A DNA stretch of 22,176 nucleotides. Source: Deltaproteobacteria bacterium. GTDB taxonomy: Bacteria > Desulfobacterota > Desulfobacteria > Desulfobacterales > Desulfosalsimonadaceae. The position numbers were made by a program, and so were the translations under genes. Shown piece after piece: positions 1-7,039 of the stretch (within the stretch, counting starts at the first letter, position 1; every line of letters begins with the position of its first letter). The stretch covers positions 1 to 22,176 of the forward strand of contig JAJRPH010000123.1 in NCBI GenBank assembly GCA_024280875.1, in the 5' to 3' direction. The notes under the pieces are model-generated. The model saw only the letters and a program-made list of their open reading frames with translations. It searched no databases and was not told where the DNA came from.

Positions 1-507
1 GCTGCTGTGCAGGCTGGGGTATGCCACTGCAGCGCAGTCAGCAGTAATCAGCAGGTCCGCATTTTTCAGAAAAGGCGCTTGCTGCGGAATCAGGCGGATC
101 TGGACCGGCCAGTTGGATAGTGCTGACGACTGATTTGATGTAATCTTAACCCCATCATCATTGCACTTAATGGTGTTGGCCGGGGATAATGTCTGTATGT
201 GCTGTGACGCACAACCGTAGGCCATGGCAGGTTCTTCGGTGTTTTCGGCATCTTTTTCGGCGGTTTTTGTCAGATGTTTTTCAACCGCTTCTTCATCAAA
301 TTCGTCCGCATCCCGTTCGATTATTTTCAGGGCGCCGGTGGGGCAATCTCCCATGCATGCTCCCAGGCCGTCGCATAAATTATCGGCAACAATACGGGCT
401 TTTCCGTTAATAATCTGGATTGCCCCTTCTGCGCATGACGGGACACATTGGCCGCAGCCGTCGCAGAGTTCATCGTCTATTTCAATTATTTTACGCATTG
501 TTTTCAT
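1..507 (-). CDS. 4Fe-4S dicluster ferredoxin-like protein, 3' end outside window
   Basis: The leftward frame is open from ATG 507 to the window edge, giving 169 codons with no stop, so the C-terminus is missing. The start has a clear ribosome site (AGGAG, 7 nt away). Residues 14-24 hold CxxCxxCxxxC. A second Cys group near residues 44-54 (CDGLGACMGDCP) has the wider first spacing often seen in this family, so two [4Fe-4S] clusters are expected. An acidic linker follows, then a conserved-looking stretch containing LSNWPVQIRLIP. I recognise this architecture from ferredoxin-like proteins of sulfate reducers, but no reaction is known to me; electron transfer is inferred. The gene lies 30 nt downstream of the HD-domain gene on the same strand, so the two are probably co-transcribed. 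No signal peptide is visible, so it should be cytoplasmic. Confidence 0.85.
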   Translation of the reverse strand, partial: MKTMRKIIEIDDELCDGCGQCVPSCAEGAIQIINGKARIVADNLCDGLGACMGDCPTGALKIIERDADEFDEEAVEKHLTKTAEKDAENTEEPAMAYGCASQHIQTLSPANTIKCNDDGVKITSNQSSALSNWPVQIRLIPQQAPFLKNADLLITADCAAVAYPSLHSS

Positions 508-537
508 ATTTTTTCTCCTGATATTTTTCTTATATTT

Positions 538-1266
538 TTAATTGAGTAAATGCTCTTCAGCGGTTTTTTTTCCGTTTTCCGTGAGAAAAGAAGAGTTAAT
601 TATTTTTTGAATTTTATCCGGTTTAGCAGGTTTGTCTTTATGATTGTCTTCAATATTGGCAATCAGATCCGCATCATAGAGAACCTTGAAGTTAAGGGTT
701 TCTTCTTCTCTCGGATGATGGTGGTGACCGATAATATCGCATACTTCTTCAATAAGAACTTCGTTAGCACCCAGGCCCTCCATGATGGATCTGGCAATGG
801 GAGGCCCTTCCTGTTCCTGGTAAACAGCAGCAGTTGACTGGTGTTTTCTTTCAGCTTCATGGATTCCAATGTCATGGAGATAGGCGGATGCCAGAATGAC
901 TGCCATGTTCCCGCCTTCCGCAATACCGATTCTTTGCGCATACCGTGCAACACGGGATGCATGGCCGATACGTTTAAAATCCTGTTTAAAATATTTTTTC
1001 ATTTCAATGGCAATTCGGTCTTTAAGCAGGTCGTCCCGTTGCGCCAGAATTTCCGGCGGCAGGGTGCCGATGCACTGATCTGCAAATTTGCAATAGGCAG
1101 CACATCCGAAATCAAGTTTTGGGTTGGCAAAACGATGACCGCAATGGCCGCATTTCCGGGTGGTATCATCTTTAAAAAATTCCACTTTTTCCCCGCATTC
1201 TGGGCACTTTGCCTCAAATATGGAACCGGGTTTCCAGTATCTGCTGTCTTGTCCGGGACATTTCAT
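538..1266 (-). CDS. HD-domain phosphohydrolase-like protein with N-terminal zinc ribbon
   Basis: The product is 242 aa. The N-terminus carries a CxxC...CxxC zinc ribbon (C21, C24, C39, C42) and a further Cys group (C55, C59, C65). The HD domain follows: H102, the H131-D132 pair in YLHDIG, and a His run (GHHHH) that likely completes the metal site. HD domains of this kind hydrolyse phosphoester or nucleotide bonds; the substrate here is unknown. The start is set by GGAGGG at 1278-1273, 6 nt from ATG. The gene is first in a leftward pair with the ferredoxin-like gene and diverges from a Crp/Fnr regulator, so it may answer to the same signal. The zinc ribbon resembles the free-standing 61-aa protein at 7498, including the leading CPG. 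Confidence 0.85.
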   Translation of the reverse strand: MKCPGQDSRYWKPGSIFEAKCPECGEKVEFFKDDTTRKCGHCGHRFANPKLDFGCAAYCKFADQCIGTLPPEILAQRDDLLKDRIAIEMKKYFKQDFKRIGHASRVARYAQRIGIAEGGNMAVILASAYLHDIGIHEAERKHQSTAAVYQEQEGPPIARSIMEGLGANEVLIEEVCDIIGHHHHPREEETLNFKVLYDADLIANIEDNHKDKPAKPDKIQKIINSSFLTENGKKTAEEHLLN

Positions 1267-1312
1267 TGTTAGCCCTCCATTCGGAACTTTATTATTTTAA
1301 GCGGTTAAGGCT

Positions 1313-1349
1313 CTGTGTTTGATCTTTAGCAATTTGTATAGTAACACAG
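1313..1349. repeat. Inverted repeat CTGTGTT / AACACAG in the divergent intergenic region
   Basis: A perfect 7-bp inverted repeat (1313-1319 and 1343-1349) with a 23-nt spacer lies in the presumed 5' leader of the leftward HD-domain gene. It could fold as a stem in that mRNA or bind a dimeric regulator at two sites. Nothing more can be said from sequence. The rest of the 309-bp gap (1267-1575) is AT-rich and non-coding. Confidence 0.35.
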
Positions 1350-1530
1350 CCTTGTCCCAATCTCGTTATTTTGGATTGTAATCTAATATAACCACCAATT
1401 CGGTGAATTAAAGTAATAATATGAATTTTAGTTTTTATTGGAACTTAAATCTATTTGTTTTCATTAATTGCCGGATCGCGTTATCCGTATTTTTTGATTT
1501 TCACCATACAGTTTAAATTTTGAGGCTGCA

Positions 1531-1544
1531 TTGACTTATGTCAA
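1531..1544. promoter_or_regulatory. FNR/HcpR-like operator TTGAC-N4-GTCAA
   Basis: A perfect 5+4+5 palindrome lies 32 bp before the start of the Crp/Fnr gene. It has the half-site and spacing known for FNR-family regulators and, as I recall, for HcpR in deltaproteobacteria (TTGAC...GTCAA). The adjacent regulator has the E-x-x-S-R recognition motif that reads TTGA half-sites, so autoregulation is the natural reading. Its closeness to the start codon suggests repression of its own gene, or activation of the divergent pair from farther away. Confidence 0.65.
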
Positions 1545-1575
1545 AAAAAATAAAAAAGAGTAAATTTTATTAAAA

Positions 1576-2277
1576 ATGAAAAAATATTTTAAGCTGATTT
1601 CGGAAACCGTCCTGTTTGACGGGCTGCCGGATCACCACATTGATGAATTATTGAAAATTGCGCGTGAAAAAGATTTTGTCAAAGGTGCGCTGATTTTTTC
1701 TGAAGGGGATGACGGAGATGGCTTTTATATTAATGTTGAAGGTCTGGTCAAAATTTTTAAACTCTCAGCCGAAGGTAAAGAACAGATACTGCATATTTTC
1801 GGGCCGGGAGAGCCGTATGGGGAAGTACCGGTGTTCTCCGGGAAAACATTTCCAGCCTATGCCGAAACGATCAGCAAATGCCAGGCACTGTTTTTTCCGC
1901 GTAAAGCCATTGTGGATCTGATCACGGAAAATCCCTCCATTGCCCTGAACATGCTTGCAGTCTTGTCATTAAGATTGCGACAGTTTACCGTGCAGGTGGA
2001 AAACCTGTCCTTAAAAGAAGTTCCCGGCAGGCTTGCGGCCCATCTGCTCATGCTATCCATAGAAAACGATAAAAGAGATACCATTTACTTGAATATTTCA
2101 AAATCTCATCTTGCCAGCCTGCTCGGGACAATTCCCGAGACGTTATCAAGAATTTTAAGTAAAATGGCCGGCCAGAATTTAATTGATGTTCAGGGCAGAA
2201 AGATTAAACTGTTGGATATCGGAGGCCTTGAGGTTCTTGCCCAGACGGGAAAGATCGTGGATATTGAAAAATTATGA
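1576..2277 (+). CDS. Crp/Fnr-family transcriptional regulator, HcpR-like
   Basis: The product is 233 aa, normal for the family. Residues ~10-125 form a cyclic-nucleotide-binding fold (GALIFSEGDDGDGFYINVEG), followed by a long dimerisation helix. The C-terminal winged helix (~165-215) contains SKSHLASLLGTIPETLSRIL; the recognition helix has E-T-L-S-R, matching the E-x-x-S-R of FNR that contacts TTGA half-sites. FNR's N-terminal Fe-S cysteine cluster is absent, so this is not an oxygen-sensing FNR. HcpR proteins sense NO or nitrosative stress in sulfate reducers, and the defence genes downstream fit that, but the ligand is not shown by sequence. The putative operator at 1531-1544 lies just upstream. 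A sigma54 activator follows 55 nt downstream. Confidence 0.85.
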   Translation: MKKYFKLISETVLFDGLPDHHIDELLKIAREKDFVKGALIFSEGDDGDGFYINVEGLVKIFKLSAEGKEQILHIFGPGEPYGEVPVFSGKTFPAYAETISKCQALFFPRKAIVDLITENPSIALNMLAVLSLRLRQFTVQVENLSLKEVPGRLAAHLLMLSIENDKRDTIYLNISKSHLASLLGTIPETLSRILSKMAGQNLIDVQGRKIKLLDIGGLEVLAQTGKIVDIEKL

Positions 2278-2332
2278 ATTTTTCAATGAAGATTTTGACA
2301 AATTAATGATAGTTGACTAAATTTAAACGACT

Positions 2333-3694
2333 ATGCCGGAAAAAAAATTTAAGCAAATATTGACTAATGAAAAGAACCTGATACGGATTCTTGATAATTT
2401 AAAAGAGGGTATTATTGCCCATGATTTAAATCGACGAATTTTCTTTTTTAACCGGGAAGCGGAAAGGATTTCGGGCTACAACCGGTCCGAGGTTCTAAAT
2501 GCCGATTGTCATGAGGCATTTGGGGAGCCTTTTTGCGGGGAAAGATGTCTGTTCCGCAACAACGACACATTTGTGCCGAATAAATCCGATTACCCGGTAA
2601 CGCTTATCACAAAAGACGGCGAAACACGAAATATCGAAATGTCGGTATCAAAGATGTTAGATGAAAGCGGTGAAATTTTCGGCGTGATCGCCTTTATCAA
2701 GGATATCACCGATATTGTCCAGTTCCGCCTGAGAACCGGTGAGTTGACCAGTTATGCGAATATCGTAGGTCGGGACCGGAAAATGCTTCAGGTATTTCAG
2801 CAGATTCGGGATTTGTCTGGATATGACTACCCGGTTCATATCTCAGGAGAAACCGGAACAGGCAAGGAACTCGTCGCAGAAGCGATTCATGCCGCCAGCC
2901 GGAGGGCGGGCGCTCCGTTTGTCCCCATCAATTGCGGTGCATTACCGGAAGGATTGGTTGAAAGTGAGCTTTTCGGGCATGTAAAGGGAGCTTTTACCGG
3001 TGCCATCCGGGACAAAAAAGGCCGCTTTGAACTGGCGGACAGCGGCACGATTCTGCTGGATGAAGTAGCGGAACTTTCAAAAGAAATGCAGGTGAAGCTC
3101 CTTCGGTTTGTGCAGACCGGCAAATTTGAAAAAGTCGGCGGAGAGAGGACTGTTTCGGTCAATGTCCGGATTATCAGTGCGACGAATTCGGATCTGAAAA
3201 AAGAAGTAAAAAATAAAAATTTTCGGGAAGATTTGTATTATCGTTTGAATGTTATCCCGGTCCATCTTCCGCCTCTTAGGGAACGGAAAAATGATATACC
3301 TCTTCTGGTGGATTTTTTTTTAAAGCAATTTAGCGGGGACAATGAGAATAAAAATATTGTCATCACCTCTGAAGCCATTTCCCTGATGATGGATTATGCC
3401 TGGCCGGGAAATGTCCGGCAACTTCAGAATGCGCTTCAATACGCAATTGTCAAAAGCTGCGGAAATTATATCCGGCCGCAAGACCTTCCCATGGAACTGA
3501 CCGACTTAAGAGTGGATAAAAGTCGGCGCGGACCGTCGAAAAAACTGCATTTTGAATTGGTCAGGGACGCCCTTGAAAAAACCGGGCACAATAAGGCCAA
3601 AGCTGCTCGGCTGCTCAGTGTCGGGCGTGCCACGCTATATCGGTTTTTAAATGATTATCCGGATGTAGTTCCCGAATCCCTTGAAAAAACTTGA
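2333..3694 (+). CDS. PAS-domain sigma54-dependent transcriptional activator
   Basis: The product is 453 aa in three domains. A PAS domain (~15-130) holds an unusual cysteine group at C59, C68 and C72, which might bind a metal, a cluster or a thiol-reactive signal. The AAA+ domain has Walker A GETGTGKE (172-179), the sigma54-contacting GAFTGA loop (219-224), Walker B TILLDE (239-244) and the LPPLRERKNDIP region. A Fis-type helix-turn-helix (~415-440, AKAARLLSVGRATLYRFL) binds DNA. Such proteins act as hexamers that open sigma54 promoters. There is no receiver domain, so the PAS domain is probably the sensor. The ribosome site before ATG is weak. The regulator upstream and the redox island downstream suggest a redox or nitrosative-stress signal; this is inference. 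It ends exactly where convergent sfsA ends. Confidence 0.9.
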   Translation: MPEKKFKQILTNEKNLIRILDNLKEGIIAHDLNRRIFFFNREAERISGYNRSEVLNADCHEAFGEPFCGERCLFRNNDTFVPNKSDYPVTLITKDGETRNIEMSVSKMLDESGEIFGVIAFIKDITDIVQFRLRTGELTSYANIVGRDRKMLQVFQQIRDLSGYDYPVHISGETGTGKELVAEAIHAASRRAGAPFVPINCGALPEGLVESELFGHVKGAFTGAIRDKKGRFELADSGTILLDEVAELSKEMQVKLLRFVQTGKFEKVGGERTVSVNVRIISATNSDLKKEVKNKNFREDLYYRLNVIPVHLPPLRERKNDIPLLVDFFLKQFSGDNENKNIVITSEAISLMMDYAWPGNVRQLQNALQYAIVKSCGNYIRPQDLPMELTDLRVDKSRRGPSKKLHFELVRDALEKTGHNKAKAARLLSVGRATLYRFLNDYPDVVPESLEKT

Positions 3695-4420
3695 TCATAA
3701 TTGAAAGGGTACCTGATTGCGTAGCCTTACCTTTCCTTGTTTTAAATCAATGCCAACATCGTAAACGATAATTTCAATACCGTTTTGATACGCTTTCCGA
3801 AGTTCTTTGCCATATGCCGGGTCTATGTGATCTGCGGGTTTGAAAATTTTCGCATCCATGCGATTGATAAGAAAGAACATCACCGTTCGGAAACCGGATA
3901 CAGTCAGCCGCTGGAGTTCGATCAAGTGGTTTCGGCCACGGACAGTTACAGCATCCGGAAAACAGGCGGTTCCGTCCTCCACCAGTGAACAGTTTTTAAT
4001 TTCAATATAACACGGATCCGGACCATTTTTTGATAGCATCAGGTCCAGACGGTGTTTTTCCCCGACTTTTACTTCTGATCTGACCTCATTATATTCGGCA
4101 AAGGTTTCCAGCCTGCCTGCTTTAATCGAATGATATACGAGCTTGTTCGGAGTTAACGTATTGACGCCCACCAGCGATGTGGGCATTTCGATGATTTCCC
4201 AGGTATATTTGTATTTCCGCTTAGGGTTATCATGAACAGAAAGATATACTTTTCTTCCCGGTTCAGAACAGGCTTTCATGGTGCCGGTGTTTGGGCAGTG
4301 GGCGGTCACAACGTCTCCGGTATCAAGTTCTACATCAGCCAGAAAACGTTTATAGCGTTTGATCAGTCTGCCGGGTATTAGTTCCGGTAACATCAAGCCG
4401 TTTGAATAGGTTCCCTGCAT
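3695..4420 (-). CDS. sfsA: SfsA family protein (DNA/RNA nuclease SfsA)
   Basis: The product is 241 aa, the usual length. Family signatures are present: CPNTGTMK in the N-terminal OB-like part, and YIEIKNCSL followed by FPDAVTVRGRNHL, the PD-(D/E)xK-like core. SfsA was named for stimulating sugar fermentation in E. coli; later structural work points to nucleic-acid binding or nuclease activity. The physiological role in this organism is unknown. It is transcribed against its neighbours and its stop directly abuts the stop of the sigma54 activator, leaving no room for a separate terminator. No partner gene is apparent. Confidence 0.92.
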   Translation of the reverse strand: MQGTYSNGLMLPELIPGRLIKRYKRFLADVELDTGDVVTAHCPNTGTMKACSEPGRKVYLSVHDNPKRKYKYTWEIIEMPTSLVGVNTLTPNKLVYHSIKAGRLETFAEYNEVRSEVKVGEKHRLDLMLSKNGPDPCYIEIKNCSLVEDGTACFPDAVTVRGRNHLIELQRLTVSGFRTVMFFLINRMDAKIFKPADHIDPAYGKELRKAYQNGIEIIVYDVGIDLKQGKVRLRNQVPFQL

Positions 4421-4483
4421 AGCATTCCTTTTTTACGTATGAAAATTACCTTTTATTGTGCAGTTGGGCGTATCATTTCATGT

Positions 4484-4507
4484 TTATGAGACAATTATGT
4501 CTCGTAA
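4484..4507. promoter_or_regulatory. Palindrome centred on GAGACA-ATTA-TGTCTC
   Basis: GAGACA (4488-4493) and TGTCTC (4498-4503) are perfectly complementary. Symmetry extends outward to TTA/TAA with one mismatch, giving about 24 bp of near-perfect dyad. It lies ~380 bp before the first gene of the island and ~65 bp from the sfsA start, so it could be an operator for either side. The binding protein is unknown. Confidence 0.45.
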
Positions 4508-4757
4508 GACGTTTTGGCACGGTTGTTTTTATAGTTAAAGTTTTTATTTCAGGTAATTATAACTTTATGAATCTTGTTTTGGCCTTTAAAAGAATGAACC
4601 AATGTATCATGAATCTGTTTAAGTACATACGGTTTAAAGTTATTTGTGAATTACATTGGAGGGGTCTCATGATTGTGCAGATTTAAAATCCACATGATTT
4701 TAAAGATAACTTTTTGTAGGTAATTTGCAATAATTTGTTGGGAATAAATCATTAGCA

Positions 4758-4775
4758 GATCATCTGGAGATGATC
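4758..4775. promoter_or_regulatory. Perfect palindrome GATCATCT-GG-AGATGATC
   Basis: This is an 8+2+8 perfect dyad, 18 bp long. Its centre lies about 52 bp upstream of the -35 element at 4818 and roughly 85 bp upstream of the expected transcription start. That is a typical position for an activator site. It is a plausible binding site for one of the two regulators encoded at 1576 and 2333, but which one is not shown. Confidence 0.55.
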
Positions 4776-4817
4776 GATATTTTTGATAGTTTAAATTTAA
4801 ATTAATATTTTAACTTT

Positions 4818-4846
4818 TTGGCATATAACTTGAATTCATATATTAT
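4818..4846 (+). promoter_or_regulatory. Promoter TTGGCA-N17-TATTAT before the redox island
   Basis: A -35-like TTGGCA (4818-4823) and a -10-like TATTAT (4841-4846) are separated by exactly 17 bp, each matching the sigma70 consensus at 5 of 6 positions. The same bases also resemble a -24/-12 sigma54 element (TGGCAT-N5-TTGAA), but the near-invariant GC at -12 is GA. I therefore favour sigma70. The start codon of the next gene follows 33 bp later. Confidence 0.6.
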
Positions 4847-4879
4847 ATTCTTAAATTTTATATGGAGATTCAATAACCA

Positions 4880-5080
4880 TTGAAAGCCTGCAATAAAAAT
4901 ATCAAAAAAACCTTACTACTCGTAGAAAAAATGATCGAACTCGCAAACCAGGGAGATGGCGACCGGGAAGACGTGGGGTGCGGTATTTTATATGGTATTT
5001 TACGAGATTCTGCTTACCGTATTAAAAAAATTGCCGAAGAGGAAAAAAATGCGCACATGGAAAAGGGAAAGTGGGATTAG
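4880..5080 (+). CDS. Small conserved protein of unknown function
   Basis: The frame gives 66 aa from TTG 4880. The nearest ribosome-like site, GGAG at 4864-4867, is 12 nt away, so the exact start is uncertain. The protein is helical and charged, with the conserved-looking core REDVGCGILYGILRDSAY and two cysteines (C4 and C34). There is no signal peptide or membrane segment. I believe similar short proteins occur in other sulfate reducers near stress genes, but I know no function. It is the first gene after the promoter at 4818-4846 and precedes rubrerythrin by 83 nt, so it probably belongs to the oxidative-stress group. Confidence 0.65.
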   Translation: MKACNKNIKKTLLLVEKMIELANQGDGDREDVGCGILYGILRDSAYRIKKIAEEEKNAHMEKGKWD

Positions 5081-5163
5081 TTCCTGACTTTCATTTTTTT
5101 ATATGATAGGATTCATTTAAATATTATAAAATTAGAAATTAGTTGAAACAGGAGGGACAAAAG

Positions 5164-5739
5164 ATGAGCAGTATAAAGGGTACTCAGACCGAACTGAACT
5201 TGTTAAAAGCATTTGCCGGGGAATCACAGGCCCGGAATCGTTATACTTATTTTGCGAGCAAAGCCAAAAAAGAAGGTTATGACCAGATATTCGCTATCTT
5301 TGAAGAAACAGCATTTCAGGAAAAAGAACATGCCAAGCGGTTTTTTAATTTTCTGGAAGGCGGCGAAATCGAAATCACCGCAGCGTTCCCTGCCGGTGTC
5401 GTCGGAACAACACTGGAAAATCTTAAGGCGGCTGCAGCAGGAGAAAATTGCGAATACACCGTTCTGTATCCCGGTTTTGCAAAAGTCGCCAGAGAAGAGG
5501 GATTTGAAGCTGTTGCAATGGTTTTTGAAGCGATCAGTGTCGCCGAAAAACAGCATGAAAAAAGGTATCTTGATCTTGCCGCTAGCATAGATGCAGACAA
5601 GGTATTTAAAAAAGACAGTTCAGTGGTCTGGCGGTGCCGGAACTGCGGTTATCTCCATGAAGGCGAAGAAGCGCCTCAAATGTGTCCTGCCTGTGCGCAT
5701 CCGCAGTCTTACTATGAACTTCTGGGCGAAAATTACTGA
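5164..5739 (+). CDS. rbr: Rubrerythrin
   Basis: The product is 191 aa from ATG 5164, which has an ideal GGAGGG (5151-5156) 7 nt upstream. A TTG 21 nt earlier would lie upstream of that ribosome site and is rejected. The N-terminal ferritin-like four-helix domain carries diiron ligands: E20 in GESQARNRY, E53 and H56 in EKEHAKR, and the EKQHEKRY motif with H131. The C-terminal rubredoxin domain has C158-x2-C161 and C174-x2-C177. Rubrerythrin reduces hydrogen peroxide in the cytoplasm of anaerobes, taking electrons through rubredoxin-type centres. Both are encoded downstream. A palindromic repeat begins one base after the stop codon. Confidence 0.96.
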   Translation: MSSIKGTQTELNLLKAFAGESQARNRYTYFASKAKKEGYDQIFAIFEETAFQEKEHAKRFFNFLEGGEIEITAAFPAGVVGTTLENLKAAAAGENCEYTVLYPGFAKVAREEGFEAVAMVFEAISVAEKQHEKRYLDLAASIDADKVFKKDSSVVWRCRNCGYLHEGEEAPQMCPACAHPQSYYELLGENY

Positions 5740-5740
5740 T

Positions 5741-5892
5741 GGCTTCGTAAAAAGTCCAACTTCTGCGTTGCGCTACATCCTTTGTTTCTTCATGGTACGA
5801 AAAGTACAAATCATCACAAAGGAATTGCGCGCCTTGCCAATTTTTATGAGATTGGTGGATCTTTTTTCTTTGTCATCAGTTTTACTTTTTGT
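5741..5892. repeat. MITE-like palindromic repeat, copy A (right end degraded)
   Basis: This ~150-bp stretch is closely similar over its whole length to 11505-11660. Shared blocks include GGCTTCGTAAAAAGTCCAA, TTTCTTCATGGTACGA and GCGCGCCTTGCCAATTTT. The left end carries TCGTAAAAAGTC; the right end has decayed to TTTTACTTTTTGTG. It fills the gap between rubrerythrin and the ferritin-like gene. Confidence 0.85.
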
Positions 5893-5943
5893 GTATGTGG
5901 TAATTATGGGTTGGTTTAATATTATTTGAATGGAGGAATCTGA

Positions 5944-6417
5944 ATGGCTTTTGACTTTAACGCAAAAGATATTTTTGAAATGGCAAAGCAGATTGAAAGA
6001 AACGGTGTTAAATTTTATCAGGCGGCTGCTGACAGTGTCAGCGGTGATGATGAAAAAAAGCTTTTATTGAACCTTGCCAAAATGGAAGAAATGCACGAGC
6101 AGACCTTTGCCGATTTGCAAGCGGAACTGACCGCTGCTCACTCGGCTGAAACGACTTTTGATCCTGATAATCAGGCGGCGCTCTACCTCAATGCGTTGGC
6201 AGATACCAAAGTATTTTTTGAAAAAGATATCGATTTATCATCGATGAAGGAAATTCTTAAGTCAGCCATTACGGCGGAAAAGGACTCCATCGTTTTTTAT
6301 CTGGGTATGAAGGATCTGGTGCCTGGGAAATTGGGCGGTACAAGAATTGATGATATTATCAAGGAAGAAATGACCCACATTCGTCTTCTCGGCAAAGAAT
6401 TATTGGTGTATAAATAA
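5944..6417 (+). CDS. Ferritin-like (rubrerythrin-domain) diiron protein
   Basis: The product is 157 aa, all helical. It resembles the diiron domain of rubrerythrin without a rubredoxin tail. Likely iron-binding helices contain E18 in KQIERNGVKFYQ, EEMHEQTF, AEKDSIVFY and EEMTHIRLL, so the two ExxH motifs expected of a ferritin-like fold are visible. Such proteins act as peroxidases or handle iron; I cannot tell which from sequence. The start is supported by GGAGG just before ATG. It sits between rubrerythrin (across repeat copy A) and superoxide reductase, and its spacing of 36 nt to the latter suggests co-transcription. Confidence 0.88.
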   Translation: MAFDFNAKDIFEMAKQIERNGVKFYQAAADSVSGDDEKKLLLNLAKMEEMHEQTFADLQAELTAAHSAETTFDPDNQAALYLNALADTKVFFEKDIDLSSMKEILKSAITAEKDSIVFYLGMKDLVPGKLGGTRIDDIIKEEMTHIRLLGKELLVYK

Positions 6418-6453
6418 TTTATTAATCTAATTTATTAAACAGGAGGATGTAAA

Positions 6454-6828
6454 ATGGCACAACGTCTTGAAGTCTATAAATGTGATCTTTGCGGCAATAT
6501 TGTTGAAGTATTATTCGGCAGCGACGGGCAATTGGTCTGTTGTGATCAGCCAATGACCCTTCTTGTTGAAAATACAGTGGATGCGGCAAAAGAAAAGCAT
6601 GTCCCGGTTATTGAAAAGATCGATGGCGGAGTTAAAGTCAAAGTCGGTGCAGTCGCCCATCCTATGGAAGAAAAGCATTTTATCCAGTGGATTGAAATTA
6701 TTGCTGACGGCAAAATTTACAGGCAGTTTTTAAATCCCGGTGATGCGCCTGAAGCAGAATTTAAAGTAACCGCAGATCAGATTGTCGCCCGTGAATATTG
6801 CAATTTGCATGGCCTTTGGAAATCCTAA
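6454..6828 (+). CDS. dfx: Desulfoferrodoxin (2Fe-superoxide reductase)
   Basis: The product is 124 aa, the usual length for the two-iron class. The N-terminal desulforedoxin domain has C10, C13, C29 and C30, which bind Fe in an FeCys4 centre. The catalytic square-pyramidal Fe site is complete: H49, H69, H75, C116 and H119. The catalytic E47-K48 pair sits before H49 (EKHVP). The enzyme reduces superoxide to hydrogen peroxide without making oxygen, using rubredoxin as electron donor. The peroxide is then a substrate for the rubrerythrins upstream. AGGAGG lies before ATG. The following rubredoxin-like gene starts 26 nt after the stop. Confidence 0.97.
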   Translation: MAQRLEVYKCDLCGNIVEVLFGSDGQLVCCDQPMTLLVENTVDAAKEKHVPVIEKIDGGVKVKVGAVAHPMEEKHFIQWIEIIADGKIYRQFLNPGDAPEAEFKVTADQIVAREYCNLHGLWKS

Positions 6829-6854
6829 TATAATCTTAACAGGGAGGAGCCATA

Positions 6855-7007
6855 ATGCCCAGTTGGAAATGCTCAAATTGCGGGTATACGTTTGATGCGG
6901 AAACACATCCGAATGAATGCCCTTCGTGTAAAGAAAAATGTGAGTTTGTTGATAATTCCTGTTATACGCCTGATTGTGCTGACAAGGGGACTGATGACAG
7001 AATTTAA
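6855..7007 (+). CDS. Short rubredoxin-like protein
   Basis: This is a 50-aa protein with GGGAGGAG before ATG 6855. It has two metal-binding knuckles, C6-x2-C9 and C22-x2-C25, with the shorter spacing of the rubrerythrin-type rubredoxin domain, not that of classical rubredoxin. The tail contains three more cysteines (C29, C36, C41) in FVDNSCYTPDC, a stretch I recall from short rubredoxin-like proteins of anaerobes. It probably carries one FeCys4 centre and passes electrons to the superoxide reductase or rubrerythrin encoded upstream. The extra cysteines have no assigned role. It is distinct from the true rubredoxin at 10867. Confidence 0.88.
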   Translation: MPSWKCSNCGYTFDAETHPNECPSCKEKCEFVDNSCYTPDCADKGTDDRI

Positions 7008-7039
7008 GTATTTGTGATACCGGAAAAAAGGACTGAATA

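Larger units (their letters stand above)
4421..4879. other. 459-bp gene-free control region
   Basis: No convincing gene was seen. A 76-codon frame from TTG 4456 has no ribosome site and an unlikely composition. The region is strongly AT-rich and holds two palindromes (4484-4507 and 4758-4775) and a good promoter ahead of the gene at 4880. It appears to be the control region of the long rightward redox island. Confidence 0.6.

Noticed and set aside
4456..4686. 76-codon frame in the control region
   Set aside because: It has a TTG start without ribosome site, an odd composition rich in Met, Phe and Val, and palindromes run through it.
4819..4834. Sigma54 promoter TGGCAT-N5-TTGAA
   Set aside because: The near-invariant GC at -12 is GA, and an almost ideal sigma70 promoter explains the same bases. 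A weaker match at 4515-4525 (TGGCAC then TTTTT) also lacks GC.
5143..5163. Upstream TTG start for rubrerythrin
   Set aside because: It would place the GGAGGG ribosome site inside the coding sequence; ATG 5164 is ideally placed and gives the normal N-terminus.
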